DNA of 13,549 bases from Spartobacteria bacterium (lineage in GTDB: Bacteria; Verrucomicrobiota; Verrucomicrobiia; Chthoniobacterales; UBA10450). The stretch is taken from assembly GCA_021324035.1 (NCBI GenBank), contig JAJPJU010000021.1:1-13549 (forward strand), read 5' to 3'. Shown here in pieces: positions 5,462-13,519 of this stretch. Numbering within the stretch: the first letter of the stretch is position 1; every line of letters begins with the position of its first letter. The notes beneath the pieces were generated by a model, which worked only from the letters and a program-made list of their open reading frames with translations, searched no databases and was not told where the DNA came from. The translations under genes were made by a program, and so were the position numbers.

Positions 5462-5953
5462 ATGTTGTGCGACGTTTGTAAATGCAATGACGCAACGGTC
5501 TTCCTGACCCAAATCATCGAGGGGAAGATGCAAAAGGTGAATCTCTGCGACGCCTGTTCGAAGGAGAAAGGCGTTCAGGACCCGACCGGTTTCGCGCTCG
5601 CTGATTTGCTGTTGGGAATTGGCGCCGCTGAGGAAATCGAAAAAGGCGCGGCGACTCAACGCTGTCCGGTTTGCGGTTTTACTCAGGCCGATTTCAAGAA
5701 AACAGGACGCCTCGGATGCAGCGCGTGCTACGCAACTTTCACAGAAGCGCTCACCGCTTTACTGAAAGCGATGCACAAAGGCACATCGCACGTTGGGAAA
5801 GTTCCGCATCGCGCGCATCGTGCGATAGAGTTGAGCGATCGCATGCGCAACCTGAACGAGAGCCTGCAAAAGGCGGTGGCGGAAGAAAATTACGAGACCG
5901 CTGCGTCTTTGCGGGACCAGATCAAACAACTCGAAGGCGAATCAACGAGGTAG
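5462..5953 (+). CDS. mcsA: McsA, zinc-binding activator of the McsB arginine kinase
   Basis: A 163-residue cytosolic protein. Four CxxC pairs, Cys3/Cys6, Cys29/Cys32, Cys68/Cys71 and Cys86/Cys89, fit two zinc-binding units; a short Ala/Leu-rich linker (44-64) lies between the second and third. Residues 127-160 form a UVR motif (MRNLNESLQKAVAEENYETAASLRDQIKQLE), a helical hairpin for protein contacts also found in UvrB, UvrC and ClpC. In Bacillus, McsA activates McsB and helps deliver substrates to ClpC. The following genes here are exactly mcsB and clpC, which supports this over a generic UVR-domain protein. AGGA 7 bases before the ATG is a fair binding site. It is the first gene of a three-gene operon; only 4 bases separate it from mcsB. 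Confidence 0.92.
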   Translation: MLCDVCKCNDATVFLTQIIEGKMQKVNLCDACSKEKGVQDPTGFALADLLLGIGAAEEIEKGAATQRCPVCGFTQADFKKTGRLGCSACYATFTEALTALLKAMHKGTSHVGKVPHRAHRAIELSDRMRNLNESLQKAVAEENYETAASLRDQIKQLEGESTR

Positions 5954-5957
5954 GGCC

Positions 5958-7079
5958 GTGAAATTTTCGAACCTGATGTCGAACGCCGGCGAGTGGCTCC
6001 GCGGCGAAGGACCGCATCATCAAGTCGTGGTCAGCAGCCGGGTCCGGCTCGCGCGTAATCTGCGCAATCGCGCGTTTCCAGGTCATGCGAAAAAGGCCGA
6101 ACGAACCGCGGTTTTGGAACTGATCAAGCCCTGCGTGGAGCAACTTCCCGAAATGCAGGATTCATTTTCCGAATTTTTGCAGGACCTGTCGGCACTGGAG
6201 AAACAAGTCCTGGTCGAGCGCCATTTGATCAGCCGCGAACACGCGGCCAAGAGCTCCGGCAGCGCGGTGATCATGAATCGCCGCCAGACCCTTAGCATCA
6301 TGATCAACGAAGAAGATCATCTTCGGATGCAATCGATGCGTTCCGGTTTGCAGTTGAAGCAGGCATTCAAACTTTTGGATAAAATTGACACCGCGCTCGA
6401 AGGCGACCTCGAGTTCGCCTACGATCACCGCCTCGGTTATTTGACCGCCTGTCCAACCAACGTCGGCACCGGCATGCGCGCGTCTGCGATGTTGCACTTG
6501 CCGGGACTGGTTTTAAGCGAGCTGATCAATCAGGTCGTGCAGGCGGTGAGCAAGATCGGCCTGGCCGTGCGTGGGCTTTATGGCGAAGGGACCGAGGCGA
6601 TGGGCAATCTCTTCCAAATCTCGAACCAGACCACCCTCGGCGAAAAAGAAGACGAGATCATTACCCGGCTGACCAAGGTTATTGAGACCATCATCCAAAA
6701 GGAACACGACGCCCGGCAGGTTCTGATTCAGAAAAAATCAAATACTCTCTGGGACCAGATCGGTCGCGCATACGGTGTGCTTACTTATGCGCATGCCATG
6801 AGCTCCAAAGAAGCGCTCAACCTCTTGTCGATTATCAAGCTCGGGATCGATCTGGGCGCATTTCCCGAAGACAAGCGCCTCGCGATTGACGAATTGTTCA
6901 TCGACACCCAGCCGGCGCACCTTCAGAGGAGCTCGCAACAGAAGCTCAGCGCGGAGGAACGCGACCATCTCCGGGCCCAAATTATCCGGACGCGTTTGAA
7001 AGTGCTCCCTAAACCTGATATCAGTAAGCTGGTGAAGGAAGCGGGTAACGGCTCGAGTCCGGAGCCAACCGAACAATGA
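5958..7079 (+). CDS. mcsB: McsB, protein-arginine kinase
   Basis: The 373-residue product belongs to the phosphagen (creatine/arginine) kinase fold but acts on protein arginines; in Firmicutes phospho-arginine marks proteins for ClpCP. Visible active-site motifs: VVSSRVRLARNLRN (24-37), IMINEEDHLRMQ (114-125), LTACPTNVGTGMRAS with the reactive Cys165 (162-176) and LYGEGTEAMGNLFQISNQTTLG (207-228). RDHLRA at 335-340 fits the RDxxRA motif that forms the phospho-arginine docking site of bona fide McsB. The C-terminal 15 residues are variable. The start is GTG at 5958; AGGTAGGG, which overlaps the mcsA stop, is the binding site, so translation is coupled. The last codons overlap clpC by ATGA. An ordinary arginine or creatine kinase is excluded by the length and the RDxxRA motif. 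Confidence 0.95.
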   Translation: MKFSNLMSNAGEWLRGEGPHHQVVVSSRVRLARNLRNRAFPGHAKKAERTAVLELIKPCVEQLPEMQDSFSEFLQDLSALEKQVLVERHLISREHAAKSSGSAVIMNRRQTLSIMINEEDHLRMQSMRSGLQLKQAFKLLDKIDTALEGDLEFAYDHRLGYLTACPTNVGTGMRASAMLHLPGLVLSELINQVVQAVSKIGLAVRGLYGEGTEAMGNLFQISNQTTLGEKEDEIITRLTKVIETIIQKEHDARQVLIQKKSNTLWDQIGRAYGVLTYAHAMSSKEALNLLSIIKLGIDLGAFPEDKRLAIDELFIDTQPAHLQRSSQQKLSAEERDHLRAQIIRTRLKVLPKPDISKLVKEAGNGSSPEPTEQ

Positions 7080-9544
7080 ACAATTTCACTCCCCGCGCTC
7101 AACAGGTTCTTCAGCTTGCTCGCAAAGAAGCCGATCGCTTCAATCATAATTACGTCGGCACGGAGCATCTTTTGCTCGGCTTGATCAAGCTCGGCCAGGG
7201 TGTTGCCGTCAACGTTCTGCAAAAAATGGGTCTCGATCTCGAGACGGTCCGGATGGAAGTCGAAAAACAAGTCGGCTCGGGTCCGGAAACAAAAATCGTC
7301 GGCAACATTCCCTACACGCCGCGGGTGAAAAAAGTTTTAGCGCTCGCCGGCAAGGAAGCGAAAGCGCTCAACCATTCGTATGTCGGGACCGAGCACATCC
7401 TGCTTGGCCTGCTTCGCGAAGGCGAAGGCGTGGCCGCGCGCGTTCTGAAGAGTCTGGAAATCGATATCGAACGGACTCGCAACGAGATTCTAAAAGAGCT
7501 CGATCCGAATTTTACTCCGTCTGAATCGGAGGAAGGCGGCGAGCCGACGTCAAAGAAAGATGTCAAAACTCCCGCGCTCCGCGCCTTTGGCCGCGATCTG
7601 ACTGAGTTGGCCAAAAAAGGCGAGCTCGATCCTGTGATTGGACGCCGCAACGAAATCGAACGGGTGATCCAGGTCCTTTGCCGCCGCACTAAAAATAATC
7701 CGGTCCTGATCGGAGAAGCGGGCGTTGGAAAGACTGCGATTGCCGAAGGCCTTGCCCAGGAAATCGCGAGCGGCAACGTTCCCGAATTGTTGCGCGAGAA
7801 ACGCGTGGTCACACTCGATCTCGCGTTGATGGTCGCGGGCACGAAATACCGCGGCCAGTTCGAAGAGCGCATCAAAGCCGTCATGGATGAGATTCGCCGC
7901 TCCAAGAATGTGATTTTGTTCATCGATGAACTGCACACGATTGTCGGCGCCGGTTCGGCCGAAGGCGCGATGGACGCGTCAAATATTATCAAGCCGGCGT
8001 TGAGTCGCGGCGAATTGCAATGTGTCGGCGCGACCACGATGAACGAATATCGCAAATACATCGAGAAGGACGCCGCGCTCGAACGCCGTTTCCAAACCGT
8101 AAAGGTCGATGCTCCGACGGTCGAAGAAGCGATTGAAATTTTGAAAGGCCTCCGTCCGAAGTACGAGGCACATCACAAGGCCAAATTGACTGACGAAGCG
8201 CTCGAAACCGCAGTTAAGTTTTCCGAGCGGTACATCACCGGACGTTTTCTGCCGGATAAGGCGATCGACGTCATGGACGAAGCGGGCGCCCGCGCCCGAA
8301 TCAACTCGATGACCCGTCCACCGGACGTGAAGGAGATCGAAAAAGATATCGAAAGCATTCGCCTTCAAAAGGAAGCCGCGATTAAGGCTCAGGATTTCGA
8401 AAAAGCTGCTTCGCTTCGCGACAAGGAAAAACAGACCAAGGAAAAGCTGGACTCAATCATGCAGAAGTGGCGTCAGGAGCGCGAGGAGAAGGAAGTCCTC
8501 GTTACCGGCGACGACATGATGCACATCATTTCGAAAGTCACCGGCGTACCGTTGCAACGAATGGAACAGGCCGAGACCGAGAAGCTCCTGAAGATGGAAG
8601 ACGAGCTAAAAGGGAAAGTGATCGGCCAGGACGAAGCCGTCACCGCAATTTCGAAAGCATTGCGCCGCAGCCGGGCCGACCTGAAAGATCCGCGCCGGCC
8701 AATCGGCTCGTTCATTTTCCTCGGCCCGACCGGTGTTGGAAAAACGTTTCTCGCCCAAAAACTTGCCGAATTCATGTTCGGCGATAGGGACGCGCTGATT
8801 CAGATCGACATGTCGGAGTACATGGAAAAATTCACGGCTTCGCGGTTGATCGGTTCGCCTCCGGGCTACGTCGGTTACGAGGAGGGCGGCCAGCTTTCCG
8901 AAGCGGTCCGCCGCCGCCCGTATGCGGTTGTGCTGTTCGACGAAATCGAAAAAGCGCATCCGGACGTGATGCATCTTTTGTTGCAAATCCTTGAGGAAGG
9001 CAAAATTACCGATTCGTTAGGCCGAAAGATCGATTTCCGGAACACGATCATCATCATGACGTCGAATGTCGGCGCGGAGTTGTTGAAGAAGCAGACCACG
9101 ATGGGATTCGGCGCGCCCCGCGAAGGCCACGATTATGATTCGATGCGGGAAAAAATTCTGGATGAAACCAAGCGCGTCTTTAAGCCGGAATTTCTCAATC
9201 GACTCGATGAGATCACGGTTTTCCACTCGCTCCAAAAGGCCGACCTCTTGCAGATCGTTGATCTTGAAGTCGAGAAGGTGAAAGCCCGGTTGAAAGCCAA
9301 GGAAGTCGAAGTCGTTCTCGACAGCGCGGCCCACGAATTTGTGATCGAGAAAGGTTACGATCCAAATTATGGGGCGCGGCCGATGCGACGCGCGGTAGAG
9401 CGTTATCTCGAAGATCCGCTGGCTGAGGAAATTCTGCGCGGCAACGTAAAGGCCGGCAGTAAAGTCCAGGTTACGGCAACGGACGGGAAACTGGTGTTCA
9501 CATCGGACACCAGCAAGGCCAAGCTCGCGGAACCGATCAGCTAA
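7076..9544 (+). CDS. clpC: ClpC, AAA+ unfoldase of the ClpCP protease
   Basis: The 822-residue chaperone unfolds proteins and feeds them to ClpP. Domains: two N-terminal Clp repeats (about 3-75 and 78-145, YVGTEHLLLGLI and YVGTEHILLGLL); first ATPase with Walker A GEAGVGKT (213-220), Walker B LFIDELH (281-287) and arginine finger region ERRFQ (336-340); a short middle domain with a UVR-type coiled coil (420-470, DFEKAASLRDKEKQ), which marks ClpC rather than ClpB or ClpA; second ATPase with Walker A GPTGVGKT (550-557) and Walker B VLFDEIEKAH (619-628); MGFG (676-679) at the ClpP-contact loop position; and the C-terminal sensor-2 GARPMRR (766-772). The start overlaps the mcsB stop (ATGA), so it is translated as part of the mcsA-mcsB-clpC operon. 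The tail after residue 805 is Lys/Ser-rich. No clpP is nearby. Confidence 0.97.
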   Translation: MNNFTPRAQQVLQLARKEADRFNHNYVGTEHLLLGLIKLGQGVAVNVLQKMGLDLETVRMEVEKQVGSGPETKIVGNIPYTPRVKKVLALAGKEAKALNHSYVGTEHILLGLLREGEGVAARVLKSLEIDIERTRNEILKELDPNFTPSESEEGGEPTSKKDVKTPALRAFGRDLTELAKKGELDPVIGRRNEIERVIQVLCRRTKNNPVLIGEAGVGKTAIAEGLAQEIASGNVPELLREKRVVTLDLALMVAGTKYRGQFEERIKAVMDEIRRSKNVILFIDELHTIVGAGSAEGAMDASNIIKPALSRGELQCVGATTMNEYRKYIEKDAALERRFQTVKVDAPTVEEAIEILKGLRPKYEAHHKAKLTDEALETAVKFSERYITGRFLPDKAIDVMDEAGARARINSMTRPPDVKEIEKDIESIRLQKEAAIKAQDFEKAASLRDKEKQTKEKLDSIMQKWRQEREEKEVLVTGDDMMHIISKVTGVPLQRMEQAETEKLLKMEDELKGKVIGQDEAVTAISKALRRSRADLKDPRRPIGSFIFLGPTGVGKTFLAQKLAEFMFGDRDALIQIDMSEYMEKFTASRLIGSPPGYVGYEEGGQLSEAVRRRPYAVVLFDEIEKAHPDVMHLLLQILEEGKITDSLGRKIDFRNTIIIMTSNVGAELLKKQTTMGFGAPREGHDYDSMREKILDETKRVFKPEFLNRLDEITVFHSLQKADLLQIVDLEVEKVKARLKAKEVEVVLDSAAHEFVIEKGYDPNYGARPMRRAVERYLEDPLAEEILRGNVKAGSKVQVTATDGKLVFTSDTSKAKLAEPIS

Positions 9545-10803
9545 CCGGTTCCAGTCGGCGCGCCGGAAAAAAGCGATTGGCGCGGCTTTAACATGAAGTT
9601 GTCGCGCCGAAACGCGTGGACAAGAAATCCGGCGAAGAGCGCTAAATTGACAACTGCGAAGACAATCGTGATATCGAGCCCTCCCAACACCGGATTTATC
9701 CGCTGACCGAAAACGCCGTAAAAGAGAAACAGGTTGGCGTTTGCCGCGATGCAGAGATTGAGGCAGCGCGTCAGTTCCGCTGGTTCAATCAAAACGAGAA
9801 TCCAGGCCAGGCAGCAGACCAGAAACAGATGATTCTCGTGCACACTCATGTTGAAGTTGAAATACGCGAGAAATCCAAGCATCGAGTAGGTGACGAGGCG
9901 CTCAAAGCTGTTGGTGCGTAAGACGAAGGCAGGCAGGACGGCCAGATACACCAGGTAAAACAGGATTTTGTTCGGCCAAATCAAAAGAGGGTCGCGGGTG
10001 ATGAAAGCTTCGATCGCGCCATTGATGAGCGCTCCGTACTTTTCCGGGTTGCACAGATGAAGCGCCCAGGTCTCGATCCACTCGAGGTTGAGGGCATAAC
10101 CGGACAGAAATTTGTGATAGGTGAGCGCCCGTTTAAGAGAATCGAAAACGGCCGGCGCACCGAACACCAGCAGTATTGGAACGGCCACCAGCAGCCCGCT
10201 GCCGATAAATGGGACGAGTTGAAGTTTGATTCGGCGATTCCCATTGTCTGAATCTCTTGCCGATCGGAAGACGTACCAACTGACAAATGGCAGGATAATG
10301 AGAGGCTGCCATTTGATCGCGCAGCTGAGCGCGTAACAAAGAAAACCGACATTCAGCCGACCGCGCCGCAAAAGAAAGAATGCCGAGATCAGGAGCGGGG
10401 CGAAGTAGATGTCGAGATAGCCGAGGGCAACGCTGTTTAGAATCAAGGATAACTCAAGCGCCGCAGTTAGAAGCAGGTTGCGGCTGAACCAGTAAAAGCA
10501 ACCGGCGGTGGCAAAAAGAAAAAGCAGGAGAGAACCTTTCAATACCAACACCGGGGCCACACCAAGCGCTTTCGCAGTCTGAACGACCAGGCCAAGAATA
10601 ACGAACGCCAGCGGAGGATAATCGGTTCCGGTGTTTGAAAAACCGCCAAGCACGCCGCGGTTCGCAATTTCGTTCATCCATGTGTTCCAGATCGAAACGT
10701 CACCAGTGCCTGGAGAGAAGAACAAGCTGACCGCGATTAAATTGACCAGCAGCAACAGGCTTATTCGCGGCCATTTGGAACCAACTGTGGGCACTGCCTC
10801 CAT
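9541..10803 (-). CDS. Multi-spanning GT-C-like glycosyltransferase
   Basis: The 420-residue protein has roughly ten or more hydrophobic segments. After a first helix (13-30) comes a presumably outward loop with GTGDVSIWNTWMNE (32-45, Asp35) and GTDYPP (59-64, Asp61), and near the C-terminal third MSVHENHLF (319-327, His322/Glu323). An acidic residue in the first loop, D-Y-P-P and a VHE motif recall GT-C enzymes of the ALG6/ALG8 and mannosyltransferase kind, which take sugar from polyprenyl-phosphate sugars at the membrane's outer face. Family assignment is by pattern, not alignment; donor and acceptor are unknown. The ATG at 10803 is chosen because it gives a normal N terminus and lies 17 bases after the stop of the glycosyltransferase gene upstream; a longer frame would overlap that gene. 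Its TAG stop overlaps the clpC TAA on the other strand. Confidence 0.75.
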   Translation of the reverse strand: MEAVPTVGSKWPRISLLLLVNLIAVSLFFSPGTGDVSIWNTWMNEIANRGVLGGFSNTGTDYPPLAFVILGLVVQTAKALGVAPVLVLKGSLLLFLFATAGCFYWFSRNLLLTAALELSLILNSVALGYLDIYFAPLLISAFFLLRRGRLNVGFLCYALSCAIKWQPLIILPFVSWYVFRSARDSDNGNRRIKLQLVPFIGSGLLVAVPILLVFGAPAVFDSLKRALTYHKFLSGYALNLEWIETWALHLCNPEKYGALINGAIEAFITRDPLLIWPNKILFYLVYLAVLPAFVLRTNSFERLVTYSMLGFLAYFNFNMSVHENHLFLVCCLAWILVLIEPAELTRCLNLCIAANANLFLFYGVFGQRINPVLGGLDITIVFAVVNLALFAGFLVHAFRRDNFMLKPRQSLFSGAPTGTG

Positions 10804-10820
10804 TTGAACGAGCTGGTTCT

Positions 10821-11564
10821 TCAGGCGTTGGGCCGGACGCTTTTTTTGGAGCGCGCCATCTTCATTGCGTGCAAGATCACGCGCAAGTAAGCGCCGCCGT
10901 GCCGGATCAGGTGGAACTTGGATTTTCCCATCTTCGGATCTCGATCCACCCAAACGACGGGAACTTCGATCAGGTTGTAACCCGCGAGCACTGGAAGCAA
11001 CCCGGTTTCCGCATTCATGGCGAAGCCGTCGCTCTGCCAGGGCATGGATTGTAAAATCTCCGCTCGATAGAGTTTGAAATTATTAGTCAGGTCGTGCTGC
11101 TTCACTCCGAAAACGAGTTTAACAGTGGCATGAAACAACCGGTTCATGACTCGTTTCATAAACGGATACCGCACAATCTTTCCGCCTCGAACGAACCGCG
11201 ACCCGATGACACCGTCACAATCGTCATTTTCGATCGCATCGATAAGGGCTCTCACTTGCCCGACGTTCTCAACGAAATCACTGTCCATCGTCAGGACGTA
11301 CTTTGCTCTTGAGCTCACACTGGCAAAGCCCGTCTTAAGCGCCCGGCCCACTCCGCACGGCGGAGTTCTTTGTATCAGTTTGATTTTTGGGTCCCGTTGC
11401 GCGAAGCGACTCACAATGTCGGCAGTTTGATCTGTCGAAGCATCATCAACAACGATGATTTCCAATAACTCCTGATTGTAGCCCGCCAATAGTCCTTCCA
11501 GCATCAGGCCAATCGCCGATTCTTCATTGTGCGCAATTAAAATGGTGGAGAGGGCTTCTCTCAT
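10821..11564 (-). CDS. Family-2 glycosyltransferase, Dpm1-like polyprenyl-phosphate sugar synthase
   Basis: A 247-residue GT-A fold enzyme. Motifs: STILIAHNEESAI (6-18), IIVVDDASTDQT (36-47, nucleotide binding), GVGRALKTGF (71-80), LTMDSDFVEN with the DxD-type Asp94-Ser-Asp96, GSRFVRGGKI (121-130) and TNNFKLYRAE (160-169). This set is typical of dolichol-/undecaprenyl-phosphate mannosyl- or glucosyltransferases, which load one sugar onto a lipid phosphate on the cytosolic side. No C-terminal membrane helices are present, as in soluble Dpm1. The gene directly downstream encodes a GT-C-like enzyme that could use the product. The ATG at 11564 puts the first strand at the usual place; a TTG at 11612 in the same frame would add 16 residues and cannot be excluded. 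No clear binding site is seen. Confidence 0.87.
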   Translation of the reverse strand: MREALSTILIAHNEESAIGLMLEGLLAGYNQELLEIIVVDDASTDQTADIVSRFAQRDPKIKLIQRTPPCGVGRALKTGFASVSSRAKYVLTMDSDFVENVGQVRALIDAIENDDCDGVIGSRFVRGGKIVRYPFMKRVMNRLFHATVKLVFGVKQHDLTNNFKLYRAEILQSMPWQSDGFAMNAETGLLPVLAGYNLIEVPVVWVDRDPKMGKSKFHLIRHGGAYLRVILHAMKMARSKKSVRPNA

Positions 11565-11716
11565 TCGAGCGGGAAGATTCTCAGAAAGATCGCCGTCTTG
11601 CAAAATCGGCAATATGCTTTTTTATTGCGCCCCTCGAATTGAACCGCGTAATAGCACTGTTGCTCTTCAATTCTTCAATGTCGCGATCAGCCGATCACGA
11701 TTACCTTGGGTGATCG
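11565..11716. promoter_or_regulatory. Divergent intergenic region of the glycosylation genes
   Basis: These 152 bases must hold the promoters of the minus-strand operon and of the plus-strand TMTC-like gene. On the plus strand, TTGCAA (about 11599) and TTTATT spaced 17 bases apart are a weak sigma-70 candidate (4 of 6 each). A perfect tandem repeat TCTTCAAT x2 occupies 11664-11679. CGATCA occurs at 11684-11689 and again at 11692-11697. No gene is seen here. Both promoter assignments are tentative. Confidence 0.4.
11692..11716 (+). promoter_or_regulatory. Inverted repeat abutting the TMTC-like gene start
   Basis: CGATCAC (11692-11698) pairs with GTGATCG (11710-11716) across an 11-base loop; the next base is the A of the ATG at 11717. 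The 3' arm includes GGGTGAT, the only SD-like stretch near this start. Folded RNA would therefore mask the ribosome binding site; as DNA it could be an operator. An extra CGATCA half-site lies 8 bases upstream. Confidence 0.4.
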
Positions 11717-13519
11717 ATGCGTTCCCGTCGGAACTGGGTTTTTGCCCTTGTCCTGATCGTTGTCACCTTCCTGGTTTATAAACCGGCTTGGAACGGTCAA
11801 CCGATTTGGGATGACGAAGTTCATCTTACCCAGCCCGGCCTGCGTTCATTGGCCGGTCTGGCCAGAATTTGGACTGATCCATCTGCGACGCCGCAATATT
11901 ACCCGGTGCTTCATACCCTGTTCTGGGTGGAGTACAAACTTTGGGACGGTTCGGTCCTGCCTTACCATCTCGTTACAATTTTTTGCCACGCGTTGCTGGC
12001 CGTTTTGCTGGCTCTGATTTTGCGCCGGCTCGATTTACCAGGCGCCTGGCTTGCCGCCTTCATTTTCGCGCTCCATCCGGTCCAGGTTGAATCCGTCGCC
12101 TGGTTTTCCGAAATCAAGAACACGCTTTCGGGCCTGTTCGCAGCCGCGGCGATGCTCAACTATCTAAAGTACGATCGAGAGCGATGTTACGGCGCCTACG
12201 TTGCGGCGCTGGTGTTTTTCTTCCTCGGCCTGCTCACCAAGACCGCCATCGTCGGGCTGCCCGTTGTTCTTGTGATCCTTTCGTGGTGGAAACGCGGTTC
12301 TGTGAAGATTAAGCGGGATTTGCTGCCGCTGGTTCCATTTTTCGCGATGGCTTTCATCGCCGGGATAATCACGATCTGGGTCGAGCAAAAATTTTGTGCA
12401 GAGAATGGCGAAACATTTTATTTTTCATTGCTGGACCGGTTTCTCATCGCCGGCCGGCTTTTTTGGTTTTACCTCGGGAAGTTATTCTGGCCCCAAAATC
12501 TGACGCTCATCTATCCATCCTGGCACATCGACCAATCGACATGGTGGCAATATCTGTTTCCGGCAGCAGCATTGATTCTGGTTGCGGCGCTTTGGAGCGT
12601 TCGCAAAAAATGGCGCGGGCCGCTCGCCGCCACGCTTTCGTTTCTAGTGCTGCTTTTTCCGGTGCTCGGGTTTTTCAATTTGTCGTTCTTTATGTCCACT
12701 CCCGCGTCCGACCACCACGCCGCAATTTTCCGAGCTGACCATTTTCAATATCTTGCGACGATTGCCGTCATTGTCCCGGTAGCGGTGGGGTTGATGCGGA
12801 TCGCTCTGCTCGCGGCACGGCGGTTCCGGCCTGTCATGGCGGTGGCTGGCGCAGGACTCCTTCTCCTTCTGGCTACGTTAAGCTACGTCCACGCTGGAAC
12901 CTTTCGAGACAGCGAAAGTTGTTTTCGTGCCGTGCTTGCCAACAATCCGGATTCAGTGACGGCGCTCAGCAACTTGGGAAACGTGTTACGAGACCGAGGC
13001 GACCTGGATGAAGCCATCGCTCAATTCCGGCGGTCAATTGAGATCGACCCGGACTACAAATTCGGTCGCTACAACCTTGGAGCAGTTCTGCTTGAAAAAG
13101 GCGATGTTCCGGAAGCGATCTCGCAATTGCGGGCCGTTCTGAAGGTCGATCCGAATTATGCGAAGGCGTATTACACTTTGGCAAATGCGCTCGCGAAACA
13201 AGGCGACCGCAGCGAGGCAATCGCCTCCTACGGCCGGGCCCTTAAGTTGACGCCTGATTTTCCGGACGCTCACACAAATCTGGCGAACGTCATGCTCGAA
13301 GCAGGGAATACCGCCGGTGCCCTCGAGCATTATCGCCAGGCATTGCAGCTTCAACCGAACAGCCCACAGACTCATTACAATCTCGCTGTTGGCCTGGTCC
13401 GCGATGGTGATTCCGAAGCGGCAATTCCCGAATTGCAGAAAACCCTGCAATTGGATCCGAAATATCCGGATGCCGGACCATTGCTCCGCGATCTGCTCGC
13501 GAAACGGCAACAGCCGTAG
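11717..13519 (+). CDS. TMTC-like GT-C membrane protein with five TPRs
   Basis: The 600-residue protein has about ten membrane segments in residues 7-395, then a soluble TPR domain. The first loop holds GQPIWDDEVHLTQ (27-39; Asp32, Asp33, Glu34), where GT-C enzymes carry their catalytic acidic pair. The membrane part also has YYPVLHTLFWVEYKLW (61-76), ALHPVQVESVAWFSEIKNTL (118-137) and RADHFQYLA (339-347). These motifs and the TPR tail match the architecture of animal TMTC1-4 O-mannosyltransferases and their many bacterial homologues, mostly uncharacterised. Residues 413-582 are five consecutive TPRs, each exactly 34 long, ending with NPD, DPD, DPN, TPD, QPN and DPK-type turns. The TPRs probably face the periplasm and bind acceptor proteins; this is inferred. 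The ATG at 11717 follows GGGTGAT. The gene is divergent from the two other glycosyltransferase genes. Confidence 0.85.
   Translation: MRSRRNWVFALVLIVVTFLVYKPAWNGQPIWDDEVHLTQPGLRSLAGLARIWTDPSATPQYYPVLHTLFWVEYKLWDGSVLPYHLVTIFCHALLAVLLALILRRLDLPGAWLAAFIFALHPVQVESVAWFSEIKNTLSGLFAAAAMLNYLKYDRERCYGAYVAALVFFFLGLLTKTAIVGLPVVLVILSWWKRGSVKIKRDLLPLVPFFAMAFIAGIITIWVEQKFCAENGETFYFSLLDRFLIAGRLFWFYLGKLFWPQNLTLIYPSWHIDQSTWWQYLFPAAALILVAALWSVRKKWRGPLAATLSFLVLLFPVLGFFNLSFFMSTPASDHHAAIFRADHFQYLATIAVIVPVAVGLMRIALLAARRFRPVMAVAGAGLLLLLATLSYVHAGTFRDSESCFRAVLANNPDSVTALSNLGNVLRDRGDLDEAIAQFRRSIEIDPDYKFGRYNLGAVLLEKGDVPEAISQLRAVLKVDPNYAKAYYTLANALAKQGDRSEAIASYGRALKLTPDFPDAHTNLANVMLEAGNTAGALEHYRQALQLQPNSPQTHYNLAVGLVRDGDSEAAIPELQKTLQLDPKYPDAGPLLRDLLAKRQQP

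Noticed and set aside
7312..8061. Minus-strand open frame of 249 codons inside clpC
   Set aside because: It is antisense to highly conserved ClpC sequence; the Ser/Arg-rich product is a shadow of the coding strand.
10804..10953. N-terminal extension of the GT-C gene to 10953 (50 more residues)
   Set aside because: The added residues are charged, have no family resemblance and overlap the glycosyltransferase gene; the ATG at 10803 gives a standard first membrane helix.
11565..11612. TTG start for the Dpm1-like gene at 11612
   Set aside because: It would add 16 residues before the first strand that relatives usually lack. It is kept only as an alternative, because neither start has a clear binding site.
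11527..11781. Plus-strand 84-codon frame in the divergent spacer
   Set aside because: It runs antisense over the start of the glycosyltransferase gene and then into the TMTC-like gene in another frame, with no domain or binding site.
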